Notes: generated from the sequence alone by a model not told the origin. Shown: positions 1-12,350, numbered from the stretch's first letter. The stretch: 64,000 nucleotides of DNA from Ceratotherium simum simum (GCF_000283155.1 NW_004454159.1:17045941-17109940); one strand, 5' to 3'. Translations and numbers: made by a program.

Positions 1-265
1 ATTAAGTAGTAGATAATAACAACAATAAACAAACACATAGGGACAGAGATTGGATTGGTGGTTACCAGAGGGGAAGGGGGGAGGGAGGAGGGTGAGGGGG
101 GTAATTCAGTACATGTGTGTGGTGATGGGTTGTAATTAGTATTTTGGTGGTGAACATGATGTAATCTGTGCAGAAGTGGAGGTGCGGTGATGTACACCTG
201 AAATTTTTACAATGTTATAAACCAATGTTACTGCAATAAACAAAAAATTAAAAAAAAAAAAAAAA
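1..265 (+). mobile_element. L1 3' UTR and poly(A) tail, 5' part outside window
   Basis: This is the last part of a LINE-1 element; the rest lies to the left of the window. It matches, nearly base for base, the 3' end of the full-length L1 at 60741-60990. Both have the same purine-rich GGGG/GGGAGGG tract (here 70-101), the same 'accaatgttactgcaat' end, and a poly(A) tail, here at about 247-265. The polypurine tract is typical of mammalian L1 3' UTRs. The limited divergence from the other copies suggests a lineage-specific L1 rather than an ancient one. It has no coding capacity within the window. Confidence 0.9.
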
Positions 266-499
266 GAAGTAAAAAGTAGCCTTCTTCAGCCTGAACCTAC
301 AGTACCTGGGTGCACCAAAATTACCCAATTCATAACTGTAATTCAGAGTTATCCAAGAAGTGTAATGTTCCCCCATGCTTAGCTGAAGCAAACACAATCC
401 CATTTGGAGGAATCACCTGGATCCTGGGCCCCAAATAATTTCTGGAAATAAACTGACAATAAAAATCAGCAAATCACAGGCAAAAATAACTAGTCATAC

Positions 500-2125
500 A
501 AAGAAATAAAGCTCCCGGGGAAGAATAAGCGAAAAAAACAAGAAAGAGAAGGGACAGAAATATGGGAATTTCAGAAACTAAAACTATCAGGAGATTCTGT
601 AAACATTATATTTACCATGTTTAAAGAAATAAAAGATATTGTTGAAGATATATGCTGATATAAAGAAACTATAAGAAATAACTAAGAAAATTTTTAAGAA
701 TCAAATAAAGCTTTTAGAAATGAAACATCTAATGGTAAAAATTATAAATGTATGGGTTTAATAGTTTACACATATCTCAAAAGATAATTAGTTAACTAGA
801 AGATAGATCTGAGTTACCCATAATGTATAACAAAGAGAAAAAGAGAAAATAAAAGATATGGATAATAGAGTAAGAAGTCTAACATATATTAAGACATAGT
901 TCCATATGGAAAAAAAGAGCAGGGGCCAGAAATAGTTATTTGAAGATAACAATATTTGAAAATATTCCAGAACTGATGAAAGACATCAACCCTCTGATTC
1001 AAAATACCTCACAAATGCCAAGCAGGATAAATTTTAAAAAATCAATATCTAGATTTACCATAATGAAACTTCAAACACCAAAGAAAAAGAGAAACTCTTA
1101 AGAACCACTAGAAATAAAAAGAAAAAAACATGATAACATATTATTTCCAAATGAACAACTGTTAGATGAACAGTTGATACAGAGAGAAAAGAAGTATCAA
1201 CCTAGAATTATAAAACCAGCCAATATCTTTTCAGAATGAAAGTGAATTAAAGATGTTTGTAGGTAAATCAACACTGAGAAAGTTTGGTACCTAAAGGCTC
1301 TTACTAAAAGAAAATTCTAAAGTATGTTTAGTAGGTATAAAAAAATTAATGAAATTTTTAAAAAGAAACAATAGAAAATGATAATCTAAAAGCAATCCTT
1401 TTGTAATAATTCATAAAATAAATGAACCTCTCACAAGATTGATCAACGAAAATAGAATGAAAGTCTTAAAACAATGCATAGAGAAGGATAAATGCAAATA
1501 AGAGAGACTAATAAAATAAACCACAGGAGAATACTATGAAACACTTTAAACCAAAAAACTATAAAACTTGAATGAAATGATCAATTTTCCCCAAAAATCA
1601 TAAGGAAATTGACTCAAAAAGTTTTAAAAACCTAAAGTGCCCTTTAAAGAAACGGTGTCAAGAGTTAAAAATCTTTCAACAATCACAAAAGAAATTCTAC
1701 CAGGACCAGATAGGCACATTCTAACTTATATTCAAAAAAAAGGTAATCCTTCTCTTACACTTACTTCTTCAGAGAATTAAAACACTGGAAAGATCCTAAA
1801 ATCATTTTATAGGATGAGTATAATCTCAAATACCAAATCTGATAAGGACCAGTACAAGGACAAATAATTATAGACCAATCTTACTTAGAAACATAGACAT
1901 AAGAAACTCTAATAAAATATTAGCAAATTGATTCCAACAATGTACACCATGCAATATACTATGACCAAGTATGTTTCATCACTGTAATGCAGGCCTGATT
2001 TAATACTATAAAATCTATCACTATAGTTCACCACTATAATAGATTAAAAGAGAAAAATCATATGATTATCCCAGCAAATACAGAAATAGCATTTGATAAA
2101 ATACAACCCCATTCAAAAACAAAAC
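500..2125 (+). mobile_element. Old L1M-type LINE fragment (ORF1 plus pieces of ORF2)
   Basis: This AT-rich stretch reads as a decayed L1 in the plus direction. Bases 900-1300 resemble the ORF1 RNA-binding and C-terminal region: the sequence around 1060-1110 matches the usual 'cataatgaaact...caccaaagacaaagagaa' pattern and is followed by the 'caacctagaatt' block. Bases 1440-1740 and 1840-2120 resemble ORF2 reverse transcriptase, with relics of the 'PGPD' block near 1700 and the 'MIIPAN...FDK' block near 2060-2100. Many stops, frameshifts and internal deletions are present. The left edge is uncertain, and 266-500 shows nothing I recognise. Subfamily not assigned. Confidence 0.6.
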
Positions 2126-2992
2126 CCTTGAGCAAGCAGAAATAAAAGAGGAATTCCTTAGCTTGTTAATGCTTATATACCAAAAATCTACAGTGAACAA
2201 CATACCTGAGTGGAACAGCAGAAGGAATTCCGCTGCCACTCTGCCTAAATTTTTCCATCAGTCACCATTTCTCCACCCAAGAAACAGTTCTTGCCGCTAC
2301 TTCTCAGCCAAACGCCCAAGGAAAATTTCAAACGGGTGTGCGGGGTGTGTTGGGGGGTAGTAAAATGGCTCTTCCTAAGAAACCACCATCAGTTTTCAAT
2401 AATGTGTCATCATCCTCACAAGCAGAACAGTCTCCCTCATGTCTTGGCCCAGTATGTTCACCCAAGCCCCCAGCAGCAGTCTGCCCTGTTTTTACCCCCA
2501 GGACTCAGAGCAACAGCAGCCACTGGGTGCCCCTCATTCTCCAAGAATAGCTTTTGTTTTTGTGGAAACTCAAAGCAAATGTAGCTCCTAGAGTTCACCT
2601 TCTACAATTCTTCTGTAATCTAAGAATCGCAGAGAAAGTCACCTCATAAGCAAATATAAAAAAGGCTATCTTTGCTCTCCGTTTCCTCTACCTTCTGCTG
2701 ACCACCCTGTAGCCCCTGAGGGGTTCTGAAGCATTCCATATGATCCTTTCTAACCTCATTCTCATACTGTCTCCTGATGGACCCAGAAGCTACAATGCCT
2801 TTTGAGAGTCTGCTTCATCTCAGCCCAGCAGTTCCCCAACAAAGACAAAAATATTCATTCAAATAAACCTCCTTTGGGAGTCATAATGAGTCTTTCGAGC
2901 AGATATGTGCTGCAGAACATGCTCAGCGATCCTGGCTGTGGACCCACAAGTAGTGGGAACAAGTTCAGGAAACCACAAGCGTCAACACCAGC
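2126..2992. other. Unrecognised non-coding stretch
   Basis: I see no gene or confident repeat here. Three short overlapping ORFs (65, 97 and 70 codons) lie in 2163-2584. They share no recognisable motif and have no splice or promoter context, so I treat them as chance. Confidence 0.5.
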
Positions 2993-3221
2993 AGTTAAGG
3001 TTTACTGAGCACTCACTATGTGCCCGACATTGTTCTAACTGTTCTAACCTGTTTATTCCTCACAACAACCCTGTGACATGGGTGCTATTATTGATCTCAT
3101 CTTAATACCTAAAACAACCAAGTAACAGAAAGGGTAAGTCACTTGTCCAAGGTCACACTGATAGTAGTAATTGTCAGAGATATGACTTGAACCTATGCAG
3201 CAATCTGAACCACTGTGCTAG
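2993..3221 (-). repeat. MIR SINE, antisense, near full length
   Basis: Read on the plus strand this is the reverse complement of a MIR. It starts with the 'tttactgagcactcactatg' block and runs through 'cctcacaacaaccctgtga', the 'aaggtcacac' core and a degraded tRNA-like head ending near 'ccactgtgcta'. MIR is an ancient tRNA-derived SINE mobilised by L2, and all copies are dead. About 230 bp is close to the full consensus length. Confidence 0.85.
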
Positions 3222-6117
3222 GTTTCAAGAAATAGCACAGTTTCTTTATTTTCTTTAAGTAAATTCAAATTGCTCCCCGAGTCCTCAGATGGAAGGAAAT
3301 TCCATCCCAGTCACTTTTAGGGCACCAAATCGAATGTTTGCAGTTCCACAGGTTGGGTGCAATCATCCTGGGTGCAATCCCAGGTGGGCTCTTAAATGCA
3401 GTGGCTCAGAATTTTACTCTAAAATGTCACATTACCGCGTGTCTCTAAAACATAGTATTTCCTCCAAATGCCCACCTACTTGAATGGTGGGAGGTTTTAT
3501 TTCAGACAAGTTTGTGGGGCCCTCTTCCTCTTTAGGTTTATGCAAGAATCCCAGAGGCATGGGAAGGCCAGGACATTTGGAAAACTCCCCTTGCTCTCTA
3601 GCTCCCCTTAGGCTCTAGTCCAAACTGGTCACTGGGGGTGTGTTCATTGTCTGATCCTGCCTGGTGCCTTGAGTCAGAGGCTTTGCTGGTTATATACCAA
3701 ACTTGAATCAGTACCAGGATAGAGCATCGCCCAGCCTCAGAAAGACATCACCCACCCAGTCCTCCAGAAGCCCTGACAGTCCTTGGGGTCCTGGGAGACA
3801 GCAGGGTACAGAAAGTCTCATACACCTATCCTCTTATCCCTTCCTAGGAGAAGCTCTCAGAACCTTTTCTTCTCCCCAGATTTGCCTAGTTCCCGGAGGT
3901 CCTCCTCTCCTTAGACAATCTAATTCCAATGCTCCATGAATCTGCCTTTAACAAAAGCTCTCAGCGGGTATTGTTTTTTCTTTGTCTGGCAACTTTCACT
4001 TCTGGCCCTGCCACACAAAAGCCATTATTAATGTCCTGTGGTAAGGAAAAAAGACTTGGCCTCTATCTTGGAAAATGGGAGGGAAAATTATCTACAGCAA
4101 AAGAACAAAAGACAAACTATTATTTCAATAAATTATCTTACCCCTTATATACATTTACTTAAAAATAGTCCTAATGGATATATCCCCAAATATTAATAGT
4201 GTGTATCATGGGCTCCTGAGTTTTTAAATTACTTTTCCTTTCTTTTAAAGATATTTTTCAAGTTTTCCACAATGAATGTATATCTGAGAATTTTTTCAAA
4301 TGTTGGTTTTTCATTTAAAAGTGTTCACTTTGGGGTTTTTGTTAACTAATTCAGAAGTTAATTTTTTCCCTCATTTAAGAATGCAAAGAAGACTTTGCAG
4401 TTTGAAATCAGGCAAATACATCTCTGCAGTGTATATGGTATGTGATTTTAGTGAATAGTGATTGTAAGGTTCTTGTTTAAGTAAAAAAAAAAATTTAGGA
4501 AAAGAACCCAAAAATACTGTTCAGTTCCTGGGAAAAAAGAGGAGGAAACGACCACCCACTCAGAGAGGTGGTAAAATGAAAGTCATATCCATTGGGTCCG
4601 TGTCACACATAACAATGGATTCAAAACCGCTTCAGTTTGTCCTGTCTCACCTCAATCACTGTCTTAGAGGAAAACATTTTTTTCATAATTCAAAAATTTA
4701 GTGGCATTCAGAAACAATGAACATTTTATTGTGGTGGACCTAGTACCCTTTATATCACTTCCAGTGACATCAATGACAAGCCACGGTTTGACTAGTGAGA
4801 TTAAAATTTATCTCACAGCTATTCAACTGCGACGCTTTTAGAGTTTTATAACCAATTTCCCCAAGTAGATTATCCCTCCTGATGCTGAAGGTTAGACAGT
4901 TCTGAGTGTGTGTATATGTGTGTGTATTTTTACGGAAAAGGAAAACAGACCACCCTAGAAGTTAGGATATTTCTAATATATTTTTTGGGAACAAATAGTT
5001 TTTCCAGAAGTTAGGGAGTAAAAATTATAATAGTAAGTGCTGGAATTTTCCATATTCTAATAGTTTTCCTAGACGAATAGAAAAACAAGTTTCTTAAGAA
5101 TTATGTTGCATTCCTAAGAAAAGTGTTGAGTCAGCTGGCTTCCATACATAGCTTAGCAGTGAGGCACTAATTAGAATTCTCACACATTCTTAAGAAGGAT
5201 GGCTTGTTAGCAGTGCATCCTTGATATTGATTTGAGTTGGTTAGAGTGATCAATTGCCTCTACCCTTGATTTTGAATTATAATGTACTGTTATAGTAAGT
5301 TCAATACTATCAATTTAGTTTGTTAAAGGCTATAGTGACTTATATTTGAATCAACTGTGGTTTTCTTTTTTGAGAGAGGGGGAAGAGGTTAGGATTATCC
5401 AGTAAGTTATATTTAAAATATTTATGTTATAAATTTCAAATACTAATCATTCACCCCCTATTACTAAAATAGATATATTCAGTATCTACTGTCACCATCA
5501 CTACCATCACCACCCCAAAATAGAATGTGCTTAAACAGTGATACTCACTATTATTAAAATCCTTTACCACTGCATAGTGTGAACAATTATGGCTTTTTAT
5601 TAGAGTAAAAAGTTTTGAGAAAAAACTTTGATTGCCACCACTCTATAATTTCAAACTTAGGAGAAATTAATTAAATAAAGAGAGGAGTAAATCACCACCA
5701 CTCTCAAATAAAAAACTCCTTCCAAGCATCTTGAATGTTTTGAAGGTAAAAAATAAAAACAAGAAAAAGAAAAACCAAGATGTTGTGTTTTCTCGAAGAT
5801 ATATATTTTTTTAATCTTGAGATAATTTAAGATGTTAATATAAATAAAAAGGAAAAAATACAGACTTCCTCCTTAGCTCTTATATTCACATCACTTCTTT
5901 GCTTCTAAATATAATTTAATTTTGCTTTAAAAATGTATTTGAATTTCCTTACCTTTTTTTTTTTAACTTTCATTCAAACATTGGATCAAGACCAAAAAAT
6001 AAGAAAGGAAACTTTTAGAAGACTATGAAATTAACATTGTAGAAGAATCAAAAACACAGCCGTCAAGAGAAAAAGAAACAGCTATGTAATCAGAGCATGA
6101 AGGCAAGAAATTCTTAA
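3222..6117. other. Unrecognised non-coding stretch
   Basis: No gene found. The ORFs at 3289-3483, 3703-3939 and 3929-4162 are 64-78 codons, overlap one another and carry no recognisable motif. The region near 4225-4290 (a 'tttccacaatgaatgtat' block) resembles the 3' UTR of some old L1M elements but is too degraded to call. A short TG-rich microsatellite lies at 4905-4926. Otherwise the DNA is AT-rich and plain. Confidence 0.5.
4905..4926. repeat. Short interrupted (TG)n microsatellite
   Basis: TG dinucleotides, interrupted by TATA, over about 22 bp. The tract is too short to be strongly polymorphic. Confidence 0.7.
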
Positions 6118-6570
6118 GGAAAGTTGTGGTAGACTTCCACAGCCCTCAATGAAGCACACCTCCCGATAGTCTCCTGTGTGACTCTGTGCTTGTCATGTGA
6201 GTAGTCTTGGCCAATGGACACTAACATCCACAAAATAAGCAGAAGCTTGATAAGTGCTTGCACCTTACGACTTGCCCTCTTGGAATGCTCCTTCTTGGAA
6301 CCCAATTCTGGGGATGCCCAAGAATCCATGCAGGGAGGCCCAGGTGGGGGATAACTGAGACCCCAGCTAAGCTACCACCCAGGGGCTAGTAGCAGTTGCT
6401 GTTCATGTGAATGAGACCATTTTGGACCTTCTAACCATCCTAGTGCCCCAGTTGACCCTATATTAAGTAGAAGAGCCTCCCAGTCATACCACAGATCTAT
6501 GAGAAATAATAAATTATTATTGTGTTAAGCCATTATGTTTTAGGATGGTTCATTTTATAGCAATAGATAT
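6118..6570 (+). mobile_element. Possible solo LTR or similar old repeat
   Basis: The 3' end reads 'gagaaataataaattattattgtgttaagcc...' (about 6500-6570), the standard ending of several mammalian LTR-like repeats, including an AATAAA-type polyadenylation signal near 6505. The interior (6180-6260, 'ccaatggacactaac') also resembles this group. No convincing target-site duplication is visible. Family unknown; it could be a MaLR or another ERVL-type LTR. A 71-codon ORF on the minus strand (6114-6329) lies inside and is not a gene. Confidence 0.4.
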
Positions 6571-7100
6571 CTTTAAAAAAAAAAGGGAAATGATGCTTAA
6601 GGTATTTTAAATAATTTTCCTAAGGTCACAAGTAGGTAAATTTTGATCAGGTTTCAAAACAATATCTCTGTGACTTAAAACCGAAGTTTTTGGCCCCATG
6701 TTGCCCATTGTTAATGTTTAAATAAAGGGAAAATGAGGAGTCTCATGTTTTTTTTTCTCCACAGGATAGACCATATAGCTTCTTTTTATAGTAAGTAACA
6801 GTATATATAAATACCTTTATTTTATGCCTGGGGCCAGAGATCCCACCTGGATCCCATCGCAGAGCTCTATAGACAAACCACTCCAGAAAAGCCCTGACTT
6901 ATCCTCCAAATAAGCAGTATTCTCTGAGTAGCAACCATCTAACACATACTTGCTATATTGAACAGATGGAAATTGAGATGGTATAGGTGTTTGATGCATT
7001 TCTCAACTAAAAAAAGAAAACTTGCTATTTTTGAAAAGTTAAAGCTACATCATTTCTTAGAGAAAGGTTTATAGTTCACATCATTAAAAATTCAAATTTA

Positions 7101-7297
7101 GAGGCTGGTCCCGTGGCCAAGTGGTTAAAGTTCCATGTGCTCCACTTTGGTGGCCAGGGCTCGTGGGTTCAAATCCTGGGAGCAGACCTACTCCACTCAT
7201 CAGCCATGCTGTGGAAGCATCCCACATACAAAACAGAGGAAGATTGGCATAGATGTTAGCTCAGGGCTAATCTTCCTCAAGCCAAAAAAAAAAAAAA
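7101..7297 (+). repeat. ERE-type SINE, type B, one tail module
   Basis: A tRNA-derived perissodactyl SINE. The head is degraded ('gaggctggtcccgtgg'), followed by an A-box-like 'tggccaagtgg' and a B-box-like 'ggttcaaatcc'. Next come 'gccatgctgtggaagcatcc' and one copy of the tail module 'gaagattggcatagatgtta', then poly(A). Flanking 9-mers differ by one base: TCAAATTTA at 7092-7100 and TCGAATTTA at 7298-7306. That is consistent with an older L1-mediated insertion. The ORFs at 7135-7344 and 7200-7403 are only SINE sequence. Confidence 0.9.
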
Positions 7298-7389
7298 TCG
7301 AATTTAATGGGCTGAAACTTCCCTGCTCACACTTAATTTTGTGATATAGATTTTGAAGGCAAGTTAGAAAGATGAGTGTTGAGATAGTA

Positions 7390-7898
7390 TGGTCCATGGA
7401 CAATTCTATTCAGTAAAGTAAAAATCAAATGGTCTTCTTCAGAAAGGACACACATGAATGATCAAAAAGCACACGAAAAAGTGTTTATTAGATATCTGGG
7501 AAATGCAAATTAGAATAACAATGAGCAAATGATAGATATCTGGGAAATGCAAATTAGAATAACAACTACACATCCACCAGAATGGTTAAAGTTAAAAACA
7601 CTAAATGTTAACCAATATATGGAAAAACTATAATTCTCATACATTATTGGTGGGAGTGAAAAATTATACAACCACTTGGGGAAAAACTCTGGCAATTTCT
7701 TATAAAATAACTAAGCCTGTGATTTAACAACTCCACTTTTAGGCATTTATAGTAGAGAAATAAAAATGTATGCCTACAAAAAGAATTGTACAAGAATATT
7801 GATAGAAACTTTATGCATTGATAGAAACAGTCTAGGTTTCTATCACTAGAAGAATAAATTTAAAAAATTTTGTTATATTCCTACAATGGAATATTACT
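7390..7898 (+). mobile_element. L1M ORF2 C-terminal relic, left part
   Basis: Plus-strand remains of the end of L1 ORF2. The usual order is present: 'ctgggaaatgcaaattaga', 'ccaccagaatggttaaa', 'attggtgggagtg', 'caactccacttttaggca', then 'acaatggaatattact'. It is broken by many stops. It stops in the middle of the 'tggaatactactcagcaataaaaag' block and continues at 8317, after a nested insertion. A 44-bp tandem duplication lies inside it at 7490-7565. Confidence 0.8.
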
Positions 7899-8316
7899 AT
7901 TGTGGTCATAAATAGATACCGCTCGGGTCTCCTGCTGGGGGGAGCACAACAGCCCCAGCTCCTGCCCCTCTGGATCCACCCTTATGCTTCTTGTGGCTGC
8001 TTCCAGCAGATGACTGGACATGGTAAATGTAGTATTGGATACCTTGGGACTCCTTTAACAGGTAACTCTGGCTTAAGGACTCCCCATAATCCTGCCTGAA
8101 ACTTTCTGAAAGCTGCTCTGCAGTTGAGGCTCTTTCCTGTCCTTCTTCCATCCTCCCCTCCATCACAGGTGTCAGACCCACATGATAGTCTGAAAGTTCT
8201 CCCTACCTCCTCTGACTCCCTTCCCTACAACCTTCACAAGTTATTTCCCTCAACAAATCTTTTACACATCTAATCCTGTCTTTATGTCTGCTTCTCAGAG
8301 GACCCAAACTAACAAA
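7899..8316 (+). mobile_element. LTR-like element nested in L1M
   Basis: About 415 bp of richer sequence interrupts the L1M. ATTACT occurs on both sides (7893-7898 and 8317-8322), and joining the flanks restores the expected L1 text. The insert has a TG start at 7901-7902 and a CA end at 8313-8314, as LTRs do. The ending 'tctgcttctcagaggaccc' is typical of some mammalian LTR repeats. It lacks any internal region and so would be a solo LTR. A 91-codon minus-strand ORF (7906-8181) is incidental. I have not assigned a family. Confidence 0.55.
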
Positions 8317-8910
8317 ATTACTCAGTGATAAAAAGAAATGAGGAACACCAGGGATAAATCTCAAAAACACAAAGCAGATCAAAAAAATTCAGACTCAAAG
8401 AATAAATACTATATGATTCCATTTATATGAAGTACTAGAGCAGGTAAAACTAATCTATGATGAGAAAAAATGAGAACAATCGTTGCCTCAAGGGGCTACG
8501 GATAGGCATCGACTCTGAAGAGACAAGACAGAACTTTCTATGGTGATGATGATGTTCCATATTTTGATAGCAGTTTGCATTGCACAAAACTCACCTAATT
8601 AATATTTGTGCTTAATATTTGTGCATTTCATCACACGAAAATTTTACCCAAAACCAAGAACGGTAAACAAATACTGAACTCTAATTGATGATGCATGCTG
8701 AAATATCTTGAGAGAAGTATACTAATTTCTGCAACTTACTTATATTCACCAAAAGCAAGATGGTTTGATGGATGAATAGAAGGATGAATAGATGGATATG
8801 TGACAAAACTAGTACAGTAAAATCTTAATGGTAGAATCTAGGCAAGAGTATATAGGTATTTACTGTAAAATTCTTTCAACGTTTCTGTATGGTGAAAAAC
8901 TTTCATAACA
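8317..8910 (+). mobile_element. L1M 3' part, right half of the split element
   Basis: This continues the L1M at 7390-7898. It begins with the end of ORF2 ('cagtgataaaaagaaatgag') and passes 'atatgattccatttatatga' and 'taaaactaatctatgatgag' into the typical L1M 3' UTR, with 'gttccatattttgatag' at about 8554. A GATG/GATA-rich patch is at 8767-8800. The 3' end near 8910 is approximate. Confidence 0.75.
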
Positions 8911-10562
8911 AATCCCAGACATTGCTGATTTAAAAAAAATCCTATAGACTTCAAGAGGTCAGGTACAAAAAAAGATGAGAAAATATAATGATATTAGTCT
9001 AGAAACTAGAAGATAAAGTAAGGATAAAATAAAGGCATTTTCAGATTAAAGAATTCAGAAAATTTGCCTATTAAATATTCTTTTCTCTGTAGGATGTACT
9101 CCACCAATTCAAAAGAATAAGCTAAGAAATATAAAGATATGGCATCCAGGAAAGAGAGATTCAATAGAAGAGCAAGGTAAGAATTCCCAGCTTTAATGTG
9201 ACAAGAAGCCCTAGGATGATAGCTGCACCTCTGGTCTAGATAACAAATATTGCAGAACAGAATGCTCAAAAGGGATGCTGCTCAGGAAAAAAATGAGATT
9301 GATAGATTATCTTTTGTGCTTGATTTATGATTTATTGTGAGGAGTTCATAGACCTGAAGAATTTGGTGGTTATTAGTAATAACTATAGATAAAATAAGCA
9401 AAAATGTAAGAAGAATTCATTATTAACTCCAAGAAAAGCAAACAGCTTTACAAGAAGCAGAATGTCACTATACTATAAGCCCAGCTGATGACAATATTAA
9501 CGTAGTCAAAGGAATGTAGATACTCAATATTAATTTAACCAAAAATTATGCTCTAACTATATTAGAAGTGAAAGGAGATGGAAATTGTGGGCCAGATGGT
9601 AAGTGGTGGTAAAAGAACACTAAACACTTATCTTCCATAGTTGGAAATCAATAGCTAATATCTATAATTGAAAAATCAAGAAAGAGCCAAATTATTTAAA
9701 TAAGAAGATTATTTAGAAATATAGCAGAAGAAAGAGCTAATAGTGGATAATCCTCATCCTTGAAAGCAGAAATGGTGGGGAGGGGTGTTTGAGGGGGGCT
9801 GCTGTCTGTTGTTATAAGCCTTACTGTCTTACTTGGCTTTTAAAAGTATGTACATGCATTTGCTTTCCTAAACATTATAATTAAATTAAAATGTTTTTTC
9901 TGCCCAGTGAAACTACAGGTTTAGTGAGGATTTATTTTTCCATACCCTATCCATTGAGATGCCAGACGTTCCTCAGTATATCAAAAAGGAAAGAATGCAA
10001 AGATTTCAGAAAATGGGAAGACTATAGTGGATTTACCATGTGTGAACTGTCTAATCCAATCTCTGCCTTCCCTGGGAGGGCCCAGAATTTACTTCTTTCA
10101 CTAAGGTTTGTGATATACATTAGTGAGAATAGCACCAGCATCTTAGAAAGGTATTTTTGTGATTGTTCTCTTGGGCATGCTAGTGGAAGAAAAGCCCAAT
10201 GAATCAACTTCCCTGGTTTCAGTAAGGTGTCCAGTGGCACTTAATCCTCAGAGGGAAAGGAAGCATAGTTACTATAGCAATCAGACTGTTCCAACCTAGA
10301 TATTTTTGGCAATGGTTAATCAATCAGGGGTTCACAGGGGTTGAAATAGAAGGACAACCCACTAAAGTCTTACTAGACATATAATTGAAAAACTTTTGGG
10401 TCTGGTAAAAAATACCACCAAAATAAAAATTAAATTCTTGGCCTCTCATCCAATTTATAGAAGGTCATTTCACAGACCCAAGCCTCCTTTAACAAGGAAG
10501 AGTGATATTGAGAGATAATAAAATCATAAGTAACAAATTCAGAGAAGAGGTGCATTATACAG
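8911..10562. other. Unrecognised stretch, possibly L1-related in part
   Basis: Bases 9030-9560 have the A-rich texture of old L1 ORF1 or 3' sequence, with 'attcattattaactccaaga' near 9414, but I cannot align it confidently. The ORFs at 9006-9269 (minus, 87 codons) and 9891-10202 (103 codons) show no known motif. No gene called. Confidence 0.4.
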
Positions 10563-10662
10563 AGATAAGAGCTTGTATTCGGAAATCAGTTAACCTGGAT
10601 TCAAATTGTGGCTCCACCATTTACTAGCTGTGTGACTTTGGGCATTTACCAAGTTAACTGTG
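10563..10662 (+). repeat. MIR SINE, partial (head and core)
   Basis: Sense-orientation MIR. It contains 'cctggattcaaattgtggct' followed by 'ccatttactagctgtgtgac' and 'tttgggca', the MIR core, but lacks the 3' tail. Confidence 0.8.
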
Positions 10663-11727
10663 TTATAGAGAAAGAAAAATATCCAAATATTTAAAGAAAT
10701 ATAGGATACTGTCTGAGAGCCAACACTAATTCCCAAGAACGTAGGATTCTAGCGTCACCCACTAGAAAGAAAGCTAATGGGCATTTTGTCCACCTCAAGG
10801 TGAGCCAGGTCTTGGCATTTCACACAACACTGCTTCCTACCAAGGCACTTACTTCACACTAAACATGACCAGTAGATACACGGATTTTACCATGTGCCCA
10901 CCTAGAGTCAAAAAGAGGTGAGACAGACTAGTGAAATTGATTTAAGTCATTATGTGGGAGAAATATGTTGAAAATTCATGATGCAGTTCTGTAGATGCAT
11001 TAACTGTTCTGAACCAGCAAGCAGGAAGTGATTCTGTTTTTCCCAAAGTCAAATTGTATTAGTCCAGGAAGCAAGGGCTGGAAAGATGGCACTATTCACA
11101 ATTACCTAATCACTAATTACACCTTGAAAATTTTGCTTTCCATCCCTTCATCTCCAGGCTCTGCTAGTATAAAGATTATAGAAAAGAGAGGAATGCTTTC
11201 AGCACTTAATAGAGCTGAGACTTCCACTGGGCCATGTCATACTCTTTATGCCACTGTGAAGACAGGCAAAAAAAGGAGAGTGTTTTAGCCTGATTTGATT
11301 GATTCTAATTCTGAAGGAAAAACAGGATTGCTGTTATACAATGGGAGCAGGGAGGAGAATAAACAGAACACCTTCTCACATTACCACGTCCAGTGCTAAA
11401 AGTTAATCAAAGGCTCTGGCCATCTATTCAGGCAGAACCACCAAAATCTTCGATCCCTCAAGAATGAAGGTTTGAGTGACCCCACTGGGTAAAGAATCCC
11501 GGCCAGCTGAGGTGCTAGCAGAGGCCAAACAAACAGAAATGCTTGGTGGAGGAAGAAAGTCATAAATACCAGCTACTGCCTCGTGGCCAGTTGCAGAAAC
11601 AAAGACTAATGCCTCTAGCTATTTTTTTCTTCCTTGTTGAGTCATGGCTATATTTACACATTTTAATTAAGCTCCCTTTTCTAGGAAAGGTTTGTTGGTA
11701 GTAATTAATGATGTAAAGCATGCCGTC
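10663..11727. other. Unrecognised non-coding stretch
   Basis: No confident repeat or gene. The ORFs at 11028-11288 (86 codons) and 11560-11781 (minus) have no recognisable domains. Confidence 0.45.
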
Positions 11728-12350
11728 AGTGGGCAGAATTCTAAAATGGCATTGTGCAGATCTAGAGAAAATGGACATCACCCAGAGATTCTGGACTTGG
11801 AGCCTGACTCACTTCGGGTTTTCCCACATTGGGGAGGGAAGGAGTGCATTTTAAGTTGCATGTGGAATAGTTACATTATGTTGGGTGAAAGCATTTTTAA
11901 ATGTATGTGCACAAGGACAAAGAGAGGTAGCCAAAGGGTAAATTGTAGTGAATATGTCATTTGTCAGCTACCCAAACCCCTTTCTATTGGGAGGAATCCT
12001 CATTGTGTGAGCCTTGGAGAGAGGCACGGCCCACTTCCTGATACAAAGGCCTAAGGAAGCCAAGTATGCCCTCCCCCTGCCCCAGCAGCAATGATAACAA
12101 TGGGGACATGTGCCCAGTCTCAGCCATCAGGGATGGGCAGTGACAGCAACTTGACTGTTGGGACACTGTCAACAGTGGAGGTAGGGCCAGTGGCAGTGCC
12201 CTAACCAGAGCATTTCAGAGGTGAGACTGCCTGTGCTCCCACTTCCTGGCCTCCCCTTGATTCCTACCTTATATCCTTCCAGTAAATTCCTTCTCCTTAA
12301 TTTAAACAAAATTGTTTTCCATTGCTTGCAACCAAGAGCCAAGTAAGACA
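11728..12350 (+). mobile_element. Possible old LTR
   Basis: The start 'gtgggcagaattctaaaatg' and the end 'ttccattgcttgcaaccaag' are phrases seen at the edges of some mammalian LTR-like repeats. The span of about 620 bp is reasonable for an LTR. I cannot see a clear TG...CA pair or a duplication. The 120-codon ORF at 11692-12054 crosses the proposed left edge and has no known domain. Confidence 0.3.

Noticed and set aside
11692..12054. 120-codon ORF
   Set aside because: Overlaps a probable LTR relic and has no known motif.
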